The translations under genes were made by a program, and so were the position numbers. A stretch of DNA of 64,000 bases. Source: Sympetrum striolatum (taxonomy: Eukaryota; Arthropoda; Insecta; Odonata; Libellulidae). Each line of letters begins with the position of its first letter. Positions within the stretch are counted from its first letter, which is position 1. The notes beneath the pieces were generated by a model. The model had not been told where the DNA came from. It searched no databases and worked only from the letters and a program-made list of their open reading frames with translations. Positions 10,506-22,080 of this stretch are shown here, piece by piece. Location: contig OX388346.1 in assembly GCA_947579665.1 (NCBI GenBank), positions 94,676,615 through 94,740,614 on the forward strand. Reading direction: 5' to 3'.

Positions 10506-13005
10506 TATGGTAAAATTTTGCTATGTTGCCACATTCGCATGAAAGTACGAAGTTTGTCAAAATCGTTTAAAACTTTGTCAGTATGGAGTGGAAGCAATGC
10601 TGGACATGGCAGTAGGATTTTTTTTAGGGTTAAGTACTACCATCATCGCAGGAAAAACAAAAATGTAACATTTCAGAGAAATTCTTGATTTTTTTCTGCT
10701 TTCGTTTGAACGAGTACCTTCACTTCTCTAATTGAAGAAACATGGAATTTTTTACATCAAATTCTGCTTCGATTTATTCTCTTCACGTTCGTGTTTTTAA
10801 TTTGGTGGAAAAACGTTTTCGAGGTAAATATTTAATAGAAATTAACGAGGAGGTCGAGAATTTTCGGTAAAATGCAGTGAAGAAAGTAGTCGCCAGCTAT
10901 TTTTCGTCTTATTCGCTCTAGGGAAAACTTCCAGCGAGAAAGTTTCTAAGAGAATAGCGAATTTAATTTATATGCAAATACTAAATATCAAAGTTCATTA
11001 TTAACATAAGATAAACGAAATTAATTGCACGGCGCGGCCCGCTATTGTTTCGTTGCAGCTAGAATGCTTCGTAAGGTGCTTCGTAATGCCTTCCGATTGA
11101 ATTTTGCCATATTTTCGGACAAAAAGAGTGGCTTTCTGTTTTACTTCATTAGTAATGTAAACTCTGTAATGAAGCTATTTTTACTAGGTTGACTATTCGG
11201 AATGAATAATGTCATGCATGGCGTAAGTTTGGCCAACATTTTTGTATTGGAAGTCTTGAAGAAATTTATTGAAGCGACGGGTTTAGATGACCATGTTAGC
11301 TTTTTGGTTACATGACGTTTGTTACGTTTGCGTATGAAATTCGCTATTTTTAGTATCAATAACAGTCCTAACTATCTCCACTGTTGCTAAAAGTCTATGT
11401 CCCGTAGAGTTCTGAAATCTCTATCACGCATTAACAATGAGTGTGTGCGTATTTTAAAATCAAACCACATGTTTCTATCAGTAGTCAGTCCTGAGAAAAA
11501 AAATCGGAGGTGTTATAACTTGAATGCAACACGTAATTAATCATTACCTTCACGAGCGATGGATTGAATTCTCCTCAAATTAACTCCACAAGATTCAGCA
11601 GCTCTTTCCTTCTCTTTCCGGAAAGGTAGAAGGGGTTTAGGGGTCTTTTTCCTTCTCAAAATAGCGTATCACATTATAAATTACTTCTTTCGCTTGACTA
11701 TGTTAATATTTCTAATTCCCCATTCTCAACAAACTATCGAATGAAAATAATCTAATAGAAAATAAAAACTACAAATCGCATGAAAACGTTGTCACTTTTA
11801 ATGCCCCTAGACTCGTTCCGACCCGATCACCCCATACGACTGGACATCCCGACAATCCCTGTTGGGGGCTGCTCTACAGACGTCCCAACCAGTCTTTTGA
11901 CCTGACCAACTCACGAAAATTTCTCAGTAGACATCGAAATCTCGCGAACTCTGATTTGACTTGTTTCATTTGATTTTATTTGATTTGTTTTATTTGACCA
12001 GAGATAAACTGAGTTGGGTCGGGAGTCGGCTGAAAACGCCGATAAGACCGATAACGATTCACACGTGTATCGTTCTCTGACTTATCGGCAACGATACACA
12101 GAAATCGTGGCTGGGCGGTTGGATGTTCTGGCAACGAAAGTTTTGTTCTATATTAAATCAATCTCAAGGGGTTTTCTTCATCTGTGCATGAACGAATTAG
12201 AGCTATATCAGAGTCAAATAAATCGGATACTTGAAATTCTATTGACTCTGAAAATAACATGATTTTAAGTAGTTTGAAGCGCTCCAAAATGCCTTCTGTC
12301 GTAGCCTATCTATTCGATATTAAGAAGCAGTAATGGAACTTGACAGATTTCGCATTATTTTTAATAATGTCGAACATTATTTAATATGTAAAAATGCCGT
12401 CAGTTAATGACCATAAAATCATGAAAATTGGTTACTATGCAAAATCCATTCTAAGGGCACCTGAGTCAGACAGACATATCAACAAAGTGTTTCAGGACAT
12501 CATATTTCATTTTTTCTTCCCAATGAACTTTTTCCACTTGAACCTAAACGGAAATTCACATATTCCACTTATATTGGTGTGAGAATTTTATGTCATTAAC
12601 AGTTTTAACAGAAATTCTTGGAAACTATACGAAAAACCACGCATCATTAGCATCACGGTCAGTATAATTCTGTAATCCTTCACTTCGTTGCTCACTTAAA
12701 CCAATGCAATTATTATGAAAAGTATTTACTTTGAAAAACACGACCTGTTTTCAGTACATTATGTCATTCCATTACCTTGGCCTTTTCCGTTTCATTCATC
12801 ATGGAGTTGCAATTTTCATAAGATCTACGGCAAAACTCCAGGTAACAATATTACACTTCAATTAATGTGGACTAAAAATCTATCACACCATCGCACAGTG
12901 GGCAAGAATCGAAAAAAGCTTGCCAAAAATAAAAAAGTGCTTTTTTAGAGTGCGGACTTTGAAACTTAGCATAGTCGTTCTTGAATAAATTCTGCATATA
13001 ACTGT
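10506..13005. other. AT-rich spacer, no gene seen
   Basis: About 2.5 kb with only short unrecognised ORFs (for example 12014-12262 plus). Around 11940-12005 there is a low-complexity TTTGATTT run. At 12910-12990 lies one diverged arm of the 3394-4504 element. Confidence 0.4.
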
Positions 13006-13009
13006 GAAA

Positions 13010-13398
13010 TCATTTAGATTTAGATATATACCCCGCGAGCCGCCAGAGGCGTATGGCAGGGGGTGTAATACACCACCATTATTCATTCCTACCTATTTGC
13101 ATCTCTAATTGCCTGGGGAAAAAACGACCAAAAGTTATTATCCGTCCTTGCGATTACTTCCCTATAACGCTTCATCGATGCCTCTCGGAGATCGCTCCTT
13201 ACTGGCACTAACATTTCACTTATTTCGTCTATAAATTCTGAACGAATGAACTTTTCGAAAAGTTTCCGACGATATTCAGATCTTCTCATCTGTAGTGAAT
13301 TCCAACTGAGGGACCCTATCATTGCCGTAACGCTGCTATCAAACCTGAAATCCCCGCAAACGAATCGGGCTGCTCTACGCTGGACCATCTCTAAATCT
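13010..13398 (-). pseudogene. CR1-like LINE family A, 3' fragment
   Basis: Minus-strand C-terminus of the reverse transcriptase plus 3' end, nearly identical to the end of the element at 18329-21748: DLEMVQRRAARFVCGDFRFD, MRRSEYRRKLFEKF and YREVIARTDNNFWSFF. It is cut at 13398, where similarity to family A stops. It ends in the family hairpin (CGCC TCT GGCG) and a short CTAAAT tandem tail. Confidence 0.85.
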
Positions 13399-13429
13399 TT
13401 GCGTTGGTTCCCACGCGTTACAATTCTAC

Positions 13430-13512
13430 AGGGGGTCAAAGTTGAGCAAATTTTACGAAAAATGCCGGTCCTCGATTTTTCGCAAAATTCTTCCATTTCA
13501 AGCCAATCCTGA
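13430..13512 (+). repeat. Dispersed 85-bp repeat, copy 2
   Basis: Begins TACAGGGGGTCAAAGTTGA and matches 3527-3612 along its length. It lies next to the broken end of a LINE fragment. Confidence 0.5.
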
Positions 13513-14139
13513 ACTAAAATGAGCTAAATCATCGGGTAAAAAACGATGCGGTATTATAAAACTAATCCTCATGCTTCATAATACTGGGTTTGAATGATCA
13601 CAGTTGAATATTTGCATTATTGATACAACAAAATGGCGAACCCTCATTTTACGGCAAATTTCCACCTAAAGTGAGGAAAATAGTAGTGAATAAGCGCGGT
13701 GTACGCGGAGTTATTCATACCAAAGTGTTCTTTGAAGCTTTCTGAAGAAGAATCTGAAATAAAATCCTGCAACAATTTGCGACGCCGATAAATAAAGCGA
13801 CTTTTCGATGGCGGTGCAAGAGCTATGTCCGGAGCGCCACTTCCTGAGACGACCTCGGTTTTGAGAGGACATGCGGATAAAAACGCAACTGAATGGTTAT
13901 ATTTCGGAAATATTCAGCTGAAGAAAGGTTATATTTTATATTAAGATGAATATTTATAATAAGACTTTTTAGATTTTCTCATTTAATGCTTAAAGAAAAA
14001 GTGAATTTAGCGTTAAGTCCGTCAAATTTTTTGATAGAGCCGCAATTTCTGAAATTTAAAATTTTTAACAGTAAATCCTTAAAGCTATAGAGGCTCTTCT
14101 CCTCGTTCGACCTTCAAATGCTAGATGAGTAGGCTCACT
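13513..14139. other. Spacer
   Basis: No feature recognised. Confidence 0.3.
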
Positions 14140-14426
14140 CCTAATGTCGTCCGCACGACCCTCTCGTGGGAGGCGCGCCAGAGTGTGCCCTAAAACCAAA
14201 CTTTCGAAGGGGCTTCTGTTTATGACCCCCAGCTGCGTATGTTTTGCAGAAAGCGGTTACTCATTCTATTGTTCCACTTCCGCCAGTTTCAGCTCGAAAT
14301 ATTCTCTCGGAGTCAGTTATTTTTTGGCTGTGCCGAAGTGAAGTTGTGTTCTGGCGATGTTTCTGATCCATGTCGCAAGGTTCCTTCCTGCAGAGCTCTC
14401 TCGTTGCGGTGTGGAATATATTTTCG
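14140..14426 (+). other. Possible transcribed segment ending in a splice donor
   Basis: A moderately GC-rich stretch that stands out from its AT-rich surroundings and ends TTTTCG at 14426 followed by GTGAGT. Two overlapping frames run through it (14144-14341 and 14239-14430), with no known domain. It could be a first exon or chance. Confidence 0.2.
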
Positions 14427-14679
14427 GTGAGTCACATTTAATTTTATACTTAATATTTTCCTTTGTTTTCATGTAAATTAAAAATTCAATAGCAGCACAT
14501 AGTTTCCTTATTCGTGTCGCTAAATCTAGTCATCGTTTTCACACTTTCTGCTGCTATTTTTCCAAATGTATTACCAAATAAGGTATAATATTTAAGGAAT
14601 CTATGTTCAGGAAATTGCTATTTTTTCCATCTTCAAAATCTATTGCTTCCTTTCTTCAAAAGAGTTCCAAAGCGAAGGC

Positions 14680-14816
14680 CAATCAGAAATACGTTTTCGT
14701 AGTTTGGATAATCAAACACATTAATACATCACCGATTTGAGTTACAATTGAGGTGTTGACTCGTATGTCAAACAAGAGAATCTTCGACTTGTTTTGAATG
14801 CAATTTTAAGTATGTT
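14680..14816 (+). repeat. Old dispersed repeat, left part (split by Penelope-like element)
   Basis: Matches 46640-46785 (blocks GTTTGGATAAT, GAGTTACAAT, GAGAATCTTCGAC, TTTAAGTA). The right part of the same copy continues at 16277. Confidence 0.7.
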
Positions 14817-14829
14817 ATAAAATTCACAG

Positions 14830-15518
14830 AATCGGGCGAGATCCCTCGATCTTTGCAGAAAACTTGGTGATATTCAACTTCCGCCGAACGCTAAATTTGT
14901 TTCTTTTGATGCGTCAAACCTATTCACGAATGTACCCGTGAAAGAAACTTTAAACATTTCGGACAATTTATTAAACAGTGCTGGACTTGATCCCCTACTA
15001 AAAAGTGACATTTCTTACAAAATTGTGTACTGACCAGAATTATTTCTTGTTTAACGGTGAATTTTACCAACAAGACGAAGGTCTTTTTATGGCTTCTCCA
15101 CTCTCACTTATTTTAGCGGATATTTTTATGAATCATATTGAATGTAAATTATTTTGTTCTTCCTGGCATATTCTCAAATTTGTAAAAAGTTGGTATAGAT
15201 ATGTGGACGACATTTTGTGTATCTGGTGTGGAACTGTTCGACATCTTGACCAATTTTTATCTCTCATTAATTCCCTCAATCAATTTCACCCTTGAATTGG
15301 AAAAAAACCACTCTATAAACTTTCTAGATCTTATCATCTCTATCCAAAATCAGAAGTTAGATTTCTGTATCTTTCGCAAACCTTCCTACACAGACCACGT
15401 CATCCCGTTCAATGCAAATCACAGAAATTATCCTAGTTTCATTCCCTCATCAATTGTTCAGTCACCATCCCACTTTCTAAAGAAAATTTCAACAAGTTGC
15501 TCCAAACAATTAAATTGA
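14830..15518 (+). pseudogene. Penelope-like reverse transcriptase pseudogene
   Basis: RT of the Penelope class, which copies RNA at nicked DNA ends. Blocks in order: FVSFDASNLFTNVPVKETL (14880-14950), then after a stop FYQQDEGLFMASPLSLILAD (about 15062-15120), WYRYVDDILCIW with the YVDD catalytic site (about 15190-15225), and in another frame LELEKNHSINFLDLIIS and FRKPSYTDHVIPFN. The last two blocks (FLDL and RKP-T-DH) are specific to this class. At least two frame changes are present. The N-terminal region is absent. Confidence 0.88.
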
Positions 15519-15744
15519 TCGCCTCTAACAACGGTATTCTCTCATTGACAAACTTTTGACCCGTAAACATAGAAGCTAGCCATTTATAAAATATTTAATG
15601 CTCCCAATGGCGATGGTGATTCCCCCAAATGGTGTAAAATAACCTTCATCAATAATATTTCCCAAAGCATTGCCAATCGTTTCCCCAAAAACACTATCAG
15701 ACCTTCTTTTAAATCCTCCTTGAATTTGGGAAAAATATTTTGCA

Positions 15745-16083
15745 ATGCTTAAGATATGCACGACCGTCATTCACAAGCTGGGGTCTACAGACTTAAGTGC
15801 CAGGGGTGGTGGGTGGTCTTTCTTCATCAGAACAAAAGAGCATCAAAGTTCCTTTGCTAGTAATTCAAAGAAGTCCCATTTCGCAAAACATCTCCTAGAA
15901 TCCAACCGTGCTGCCGACTTCACTCCCGATATCCTGCATCTTTGTAACAAAGGCCATCGTCTAAACTTCTCGGAACAATTAGAAATACTTTCCCATACAA
16001 ATTCCCCTGGTTTTTCCGTGCCTAATGAGTTCCTTTACCCTTTCCATTCACCGCTGGTCTGTCCTTTTCTTCTCCCCCACTGA
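15745..16083 (+). pseudogene. Penelope-like GIY-YIG domain remnant
   Basis: C-terminal endonuclease part of the same element. The readable frame contains FIRTKEHQ, SHFAKHLLESNRA, FTPDILHLCNKGHRLNFSEQLEI and GFSVPNEF, matching the end of Penelope-like proteins. The GIY and YIG strands themselves are not readable, apparently lost to decay between 15600 and 15800. Confidence 0.7.
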
Positions 16084-16276
16084 TAGCGTCCCTTTACCCT
16101 TTCTCCCGCGGGCTCCTTTCCGATCTTCCCTTACTTCACCCTCTCCTCCCTTTTTAGTACATATTTTGTTTGAATTGTACAACTTGTACCTGAAGATGTC
16201 GGTCCTCCGTTGAAACTGGTAGTACAAATAAAAAATTTTTGTGGAAAAAGTACCAAATATCTCCTTCATTTTGCAA

Positions 16277-16650
16277 TTTAAGTATGTTGCCGTGGAGATA
16301 GATCAATGAAATTTATTTGGTCAATAGTTACTGAATTGGGACAGTTTTTAAGCTAGTCAACTTACACATTTTTGCGTTACTTTTTTTTTAAATTGGCCTC
16401 GAAGATTTTGATCAGATTCGTGTGGTCACAGTTTTCAGAAGCAGCTGTGACGACAATTGTCTCTGCGTTGATTAAAACAACTATTCACTTATTCCAGAGA
16501 AAATAAATTAACTCAGCATCTTAATTATTTACGTTGCTATGGGGAAAACTGTCTTGAAAGTTACGGTCTTTTAAAAACGTACGAATAACAAATCGTATCT
16601 CTAAAACGAGTAATAAGCGGGCACCCTACAAAGTGAGGTGTCGACTATCA
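16277..16650 (+). repeat. Old dispersed repeat, right part
   Basis: Continues the repeat of 14680-14816 and matches 46785-47145 (TCGAAGATTTTGATC, GACAATTGT, CTGCGTT, CACCCTACAAAGTG). The end at CCCTACAAAGTG is shared by both copies, so this is probably the true element boundary. Confidence 0.65.
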
Positions 16651-16688
16651 CTGCTTCTTGGGACACCCTTTATACTAATGTCAACAAC

Positions 16689-16983
16689 CAGGGCCGGATT
16701 AAGAATGCTGGGTTCCCAGGGCCGATCAATGTGCCCTTTTGCGGTCACAAATTAATAACATTATACAGTAAGATTATGTCTTCAATTAATTTTATTTATT
16801 TATCATCACAATTTTCACTTAGCCATCTAATACAGCGGAGAAGTCAGTTAGCCAGCATTTCGAATCACTTTTTGTCAACTTAAATCCTTGAAAAATTAAA
16901 AAACCTATTTGTTCGCATTTTTTGTGGGGGCCCCCAAAATGTGGGGGCCGCGGCCCCGTCGGCCCTGCCCTTAACCGGCCTTG
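16689..16983. mobile_element. hAT-like MITE, 295 bp
   Basis: Ends CAGGGCCGGATTAAG and, inverted, CAAGGCCGGTTAAGG. The flanks TCAACAAC (16681-16688) and TCAACAAG (16984-16991) form an 8-bp duplication with one mismatch, as expected for hAT elements. No coding capacity. A terminal fragment of a relative lies at 46205-46271. Confidence 0.7.
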
Positions 16984-17169
16984 TCAACAAGAGTTAAAGT
17001 TAATTAAATTGTCAACAACTATCATAGGCAACATTTCTCAACAAAAGATATATTTCTCGAGATTCTTAAGGAAATACTATCCGAAGTCCTTAACAGTTTT
17101 TCGTAATTTCGTTAAAAAATTTAATACTAACTTCGTTGAACGTATCTTAGCGACGACTCCGCTGTCATT

Positions 17170-17826
17170 AAAGAAGTAGACCCCTTAACAACCTACGGGA
17201 AAAATCGTTCCTCAATCAATTTTAAAAAGAATCCCAATTCCCATTTAAAAAAACGACTTTTTTCGTGGAAGTGAAGGAGGAAATTGACTTTATACGCGAA
17301 AGACGAAATGGCGTCGATCCCAACGAGCTTTAATTCGACGTAATGACGCTCAGATGGCGTCCTTACAGCCCAATCTCCTAGTAGCGTAAAAAAAGGCTAA
17401 TTTTCTCGATCGGAAGGTAATTGCGAGATATATCGAGCGGGGGAACGATTTCGAGGAAAGATATCTCGAGGTGCAATTATCGAAAGGTCGTAGATAATCG
17501 GGGATTTTCTATTACGAGCCGCTTCCTGGTGTATTATAAAAAAAGCCACAAAGACTAACTTTGACGAGAAGTGAAGACTTTTGTTGCGAATATCTCGCGA
17601 AATATTCGCGCCAGCGAAAAATGTTTCGTATAAAAGTTGTAGCTTATTAGATAACCTACAACTTTTGTGTGCATTTGTATATACCTAAATTACTTATTAA
17701 CGAAGTTATTCTGGAAAAACTATAGCAGGTATCGGAAACTGCGTCTAAATAAAAGTGTTTCTGAGAAAAACTAGCAAAGTATTCGCTCTAGCGAAACATG
17801 TTTGTCTACGTCTATGTAAGAACTCT
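17170..17826. repeat. Spacer with a ~170-bp diverged dimer
   Basis: Around 17590 and 17760 a related block (AGTATTCGC/CTAGCGAAA) is repeated about 170 bp apart. A hairpin at 17632-17667 pairs AAAAGTTGTAG with CTACAACTTTT. Similar sequence occurs near 22600-22890 and 35260-35400. No gene. Confidence 0.35.
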
Positions 17827-18323
17827 GCAAGCCGCCTTTCGGCGTGTGGAAGGGGGTGCAGGCACCTTGACTCTATTTTCCCCTAACGGTTGCTTTCGCG
17901 TATACTTCGCGGAAAAAATGAATTTTTGATACGATTCGTTCCAGCATCTTTTTTCCTAATCTATCTCGTAGTATCAGATCATATAACAGGGGGATCGCGT
18001 TATAACTATTAAGAACGTAATTTCTCTGAACTTATTTAATGAATTTATCCTTTGAATTCTGTTATGATTCCCTGTATCATCTGAGTAACACACTCTGTTT
18101 TATCGCAGCAATTATTTGCCTTTCGTTGTTTTTTTTCTAAATCCGAATACGACATTACACTCAAAAGGTGAGGCCTAACTAACGCTAATTAACATCGCAA
18201 ACTTAATCTCCTATTCTCTTTACGAAGTTTCTCAAGTGCTCTTCCACATATATTATTTCGGATGTGGGCACTCCATTTTAGATTATTTGTTTAGAGTTAC
18301 TCTAAAATACCGATTATACTGTC
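17827..18323 (-). pseudogene. LINE family B, 3' part (interrupted)
   Basis: Minus-strand RT C-terminus (CYSDDTGNHNRIQRIN, NKFREITF) and 3' end. The end carries a hairpin CGCC-GAAA-GGCG (17833-17844) followed by a short tandem tail. The same element continues on the other side of family A at 21754. An uninterrupted relative is at 51231-51860. Confidence 0.8.
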
Positions 18324-18330
18324 ATTAGAT

Positions 18331-21300
18331 TTAGATATATAGCCCGCGAGTCGAAAGAGGCGTATGGCAGGGGGTGCAATACACCATCATTGTTAATTCC
18401 TCCCTATTAGCATCTCTAATAGCTTGGGGAAAAAACGACCAAAAGTAATTACCCGTCCCTGCGATTACTTCCCTATAACGCTTCGTCGATGCCTCTCGGA
18501 GATCGCTCCTTACTGGCACTAACATTTCACTTACTTCGTCTATAAATTCTGAACGATTGAACTTTCCGAAAAGTTTACGACGATATTCAGATCTTCTCAT
18601 CTGTAGTGAATTCCAACTGAGGGACTCTATCATTGCCGTAACGCTGCTATCAAACCTGAAATCCCCACAAACGAATCGGGCTGCTCTACGCTGGACCATC
18701 TCTAAATCTGAGACTAAACCTACTTCGTGTGGGTCCCAAACCGCGCAGCAGTATTCAAGACTCGGACGAATAAGAGAAAAGTAAGCTATTTCTTTGACTC
18801 TCGATGAGCATCCTCTCAACGTTCTACCAGTTAATCTTTGCATTCTATTCGCTTTTCCTATCGCATCTCGAATATGTTCTTTAAAAGATAAGTTACTGCG
18901 AAACGTGACTCCTAGGTATTTGTTGTCGTGCACTAACTCTAATGGATGACCTGAGATTTGGTACTGCTCGGGAATTATGTTTGTGGAGCGCGTAAAACTC
19001 ATGGCAACGCATTTATTTATATTTAAATCCAGCTGCCAATCTTTACACCATCCTGATATTACGTCCAGGTCGTCTTGAAGCACATTACAATCGTTTTCTG
19101 TCAAAATCTCTCTGTATATCAGGGTATCATCGGCAAATAATCTAACCTTACTCTTTACGTTATCTACGAGGTCGTTAATGCAAATTAGAAATAAGATTGG
19201 ACCAAGAACACTTCCCTGTGGAACTCCTGATGAGATACTTATTTCTTCGGATAAAATTCCGTCGAACGCAACTCGCTGAGATCTGTTTTCTAGAAAAGAT
19301 TTGGTCCATCTGATAACTTTTTCGTCGATCGCGTAGGCACTCAGCTTTTGGATAAGCTTTTCGTGAGAAACTGTGTCGAAAGCTTTCCTGAAATCTAGGA
19401 AAACTGCGTCTGATCTAACACCGCCGTCTGCTGCTTTAGATACGTCATTCATAAAAAGCGCTAACTGGGTCTCACAAGACCTACCTTTACGGAATCCGTG
19501 CTGGCTCTGACTGATTGCTCCCTTTTCAGAAAGAAGGCGCATGATAGAGCTCGCTATAATATGCTCCATTATTTTGCAAAAAATTGAAGTTAATGAAATA
19601 GGCCTATAATCATCTGGTTTTGACGCGCGCCCTTTCTTAGGCACCGGAGTGACATTAGCTTTTTTCCACGACATTGGGACGGTTCCCTCATCCAATGATT
19701 TCTGATAGAAAATCTGTAGAAGCGGAGCAATTTCATCGGCTAAAGTTTTTATTACAACAGCGGGAATACCTTCGGGTCCTGGCGCCTTTTTCCTATCAAT
19801 ATCTCGCAATAATTTTCCAATTCCATCAACCGATATCTCGATGGGACACATCTCTGAATCAATGCGCGAGGTAAAATCCTTAACTTGACCATTGTCTACA
19901 GTGAAGCATTTCTGGTAGTGCCTGTTAAGTAAGTTAGCTTTATCTTTATCTGATTTATTTACGGTAGTTCCCTCTGCGCTTTTGAGGCTAGGCACAGAAA
20001 ACTGACCTCCACGGGTCTCACGCACGTATGACCAAAATTCTTTCTGATCGCCACCTAATGATTCTAATAGGGTTCGAGATTTATATTCCTAGTATTCCTT
20101 TCGCGCTTCTTCCTTAACTTACTTTCGCACTTCTCTATAGTTTTGTTCTTCGAGCTCATGGTTCGTTCCGCATGCTTTGAGTTTTCTCCATCGCGAGTGA
20201 ATGACTCTTTGCTTCCTATGTAATGCTCGTAATTTAGGTTGCGTCCACCGTGGCTCTTTACGCTCACGCACGCTCTTAGTAGGAACAAATTTAATTAAAC
20301 CTTCTTTGATTATCTGGAGAAACTCTATCCAACTATCATTTACTGTATTTGCACCCAAGAAGCGGAAAAAATCATACTTGCACTCGTTAATATAAACCTT
20401 AAACTCCGGAAAATTAGCTTTGCGAATTACATATACTTGCCTCGGTGGCTTAAGAGATTTAACCGCAACTGCTTTCATCTCCGCCATTATGACATCATGG
20501 TCTGAAATACCGTCAACTATATCGAGATTAGCTATCAATTGTGGGTGGGTGGTGGCTAGTAAATCTAGGATGTTACCTTCACCCGCACGAGTCGTTCGAG
20601 TCTTCGTCATGTTTATCTGTTCTATCGCATGCAAGGAGAAAGTATCGATTAATTTTTGAGAAACTTTTCTCTCTCTACTAGAGTTGGAGCATGTTAAATT
20701 CCGCCAATTAATATGTGGTAGGTTAAAATCTCCTCCTACAACTATGATGGGATCTTTTACTTTTTCACCGATTATCTGTAACGTCCCAGATAAATCGTCA
20801 ATACAATCAATTTCGCCATCGGGAGGACGATACAATGAACAAACATAAATCTTACTACCGTTAGGTCTTAAAATCGAGCACCAAATCATTTCGCTCCTGC
20901 TATTTTCTACTAACTCATCTCGCTGACTAATCAAATGGTTCTTTACAGCAATAAAAACTCCACCGCCTACTCTACCCTGCCTATCTTTGCGATATATCAC
21001 ATAATCTGGAGGAAATATCTCGCTTGAATTAATGTCTTCGCTTAACCAACTCTCAGATCCTAGTATGATATCCGCGCAAGTGCTCCTTGTAAGGTTAAGA
21101 AATTCCACCTGCTTATTACGTATGCTTCTGCAATTCACGACTATTATTTTTAGATATCTCAGTTCAGGCTGTAAAATTGGATTTCTGTTTGGAATAACCG
21201 TAACGTTTTTTGAATTGAATTTCTCTTTATTGTCATTGCGACTGTTTCTGTTTCTGGGACTAAGATCATCCTTTTCTATTTGCCTATTTACGTGTGTGTC

Positions 21301-21375
21301 ATCTATAATTCCTACCGCTGAATATACTTTCTGAATATATTTATTCCCCTTTAGATTTAAATTTTTCCCTCGCAA
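18331..21375 (-). pseudogene. CR1-like ORF2: endonuclease and reverse transcriptase
   Basis: One frame of about 1014 codons broken only by TAA at 20119-20121 and TAG at 20089-20091. The endonuclease begins about residue 75 (LKIIVVNCRSIRNK), followed by LGSESWLS (metal-binding E), VCSLYRPP, VVGGDFNLPHINW, NILDLLATT and ISDHDVIMAEM (catalytic SDH). The RT has KKAPGPEGIP, DDYRPISLTSIF, HGFRKGRSCETQL, FLDFRKAFDTVSH, GVPQGSVLGPILF and LFADDTLIY with the catalytic FADD. The C-terminus has MVQRRAARFV and MRRSEYRRKLF. It would nick DNA and prime cDNA synthesis at the nick. The two stops lie in the linker between the domains, so both domains are individually open. Recently inactivated. Confidence 0.93.
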
Positions 21376-21458
21376 CTCTATCTACATTATATCGCTCTCA
21401 TTTAAACCGGAAGAATTGGACTCTAAAACTACCTGGGGTGGCGTACTCTGATAATAGT

Positions 21459-21748
21459 CTAACCTAAAAAAACCCTATTTACCTCGGAAATCCTACGTGC
21501 CACCAGCTCCGCAGCCCGGGCAGTATAATGAACGCCAGAACGATTAAGAGGTAGCCGACATGAATCAAGAACCGGCCTCAAATCGACGAACCCGACCCCG
21601 TTGCTCCTACAGAAGTCCCGCAGTCTTTGGTTCAGGCCGACAACGCGACTCCAAACCTCAGAACCACGGTCCGACCGTGGAACTATGCTGCAAAATGACA
21701 GCGACACACGGACACCCGACTCACTCTCGACTCGGGAAGCCTAAACCG
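21459..21748 (-). pseudogene. CR1-like ORF1 C-terminus (SGNH esterase-like)
   Basis: The last ~95 codons of ORF1 read LSFCSIVPRSDRGSEVWSRV, LNQRLRDFCRSNGVGFVDL and GVHYTARAAELVARRI before the stop at 21459-21461. The GVH-T block near the end corresponds to the motif holding the catalytic histidine of SGNH/GDSL hydrolases, which are known in ORF1 of CR1 elements. The catalytic serine and oxyanion blocks would lie upstream and are missing because of 5' truncation. About 80 bp separate it from ORF2. Confidence 0.7.
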
Positions 21749-21753
21749 ATTAG

Positions 21754-22080
21754 GTTTACCCCACGGAGGCTGTAATCATTCATTATGTATTTTCTTTCGA
21801 AGAAGTTAACTACCGAACACTTTTCTGCATTAAGCTCTAATTGCCAATCATAATTTCATAATTCTAAGTCGTTCGAAAGGGTTAATCTATCCTCTGAACT
21901 AACTATTTCCCTGTAAATGACTGTGTCGTCTGCGAATATCCTAACATTGCTTTCAATGTGATTGCTGAGGTCGTTGATGTATACCAAAAATAACAACGGT
22001 CCAATTACACTGCCATTCGTATGAAAGTTGTTGGTAATTAGACATGAGGAAAAGAGCAGCATCGATAATATCATAAACAT
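21754..22080 (-). pseudogene. LINE family B, 5' part of interrupted copy
   Basis: Minus-strand RT palm and thumb: GPLLFLVYINDLSNHI, VRIFADDTVIYREIV, then DWQLELNAEKCSVVNFFERK. FADD is the RT active site. The element is 5' truncated near 22030, since the first ~20 codons of the frame do not match RT. Confidence 0.82.

Larger units (their letters stand above)
14817..16276 (+). mobile_element. Penelope-like retroelement, 5' truncated
   Basis: A Penelope-like element on the plus strand with RT followed by a GIY-YIG-endonuclease-like C-terminus. It is flanked by a near-perfect duplication of 12 bp or more (TTTAAGTATGTT at 14805-14816 and 16277-16288), and the two flanks rejoin as one repeat that has an uninterrupted relative at 46640-47145. 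The 3' part ends after CTGAAGATGTCGG and CCGTTGAAACTGG, typical of the tail of this class. Frameshifts make it inactive. Confidence 0.85.
18329..21748 (-). mobile_element. CR1-like LINE family A, nearly complete
   Basis: A 3.42 kb non-LTR retrotransposon on the minus strand, inserted in a family B LINE. ATTAG is duplicated at 18324-18328 and 21749-21753, and the intact target (CATTAGGTTTACC) is seen at about 51733. It holds the end of ORF1 with an esterase-like motif, a long ORF2 (endonuclease plus RT) and a 3' end of the type shared with 13010-13398. It is 5' truncated within ORF1. Grouping with CR1 rests on the ORF1 esterase and the ORF2 architecture. Confidence 0.88.

Noticed and set aside
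20201..21334. Several plus-strand ORFs
   Set aside because: Antisense shadows of the CR1-like ORF2.
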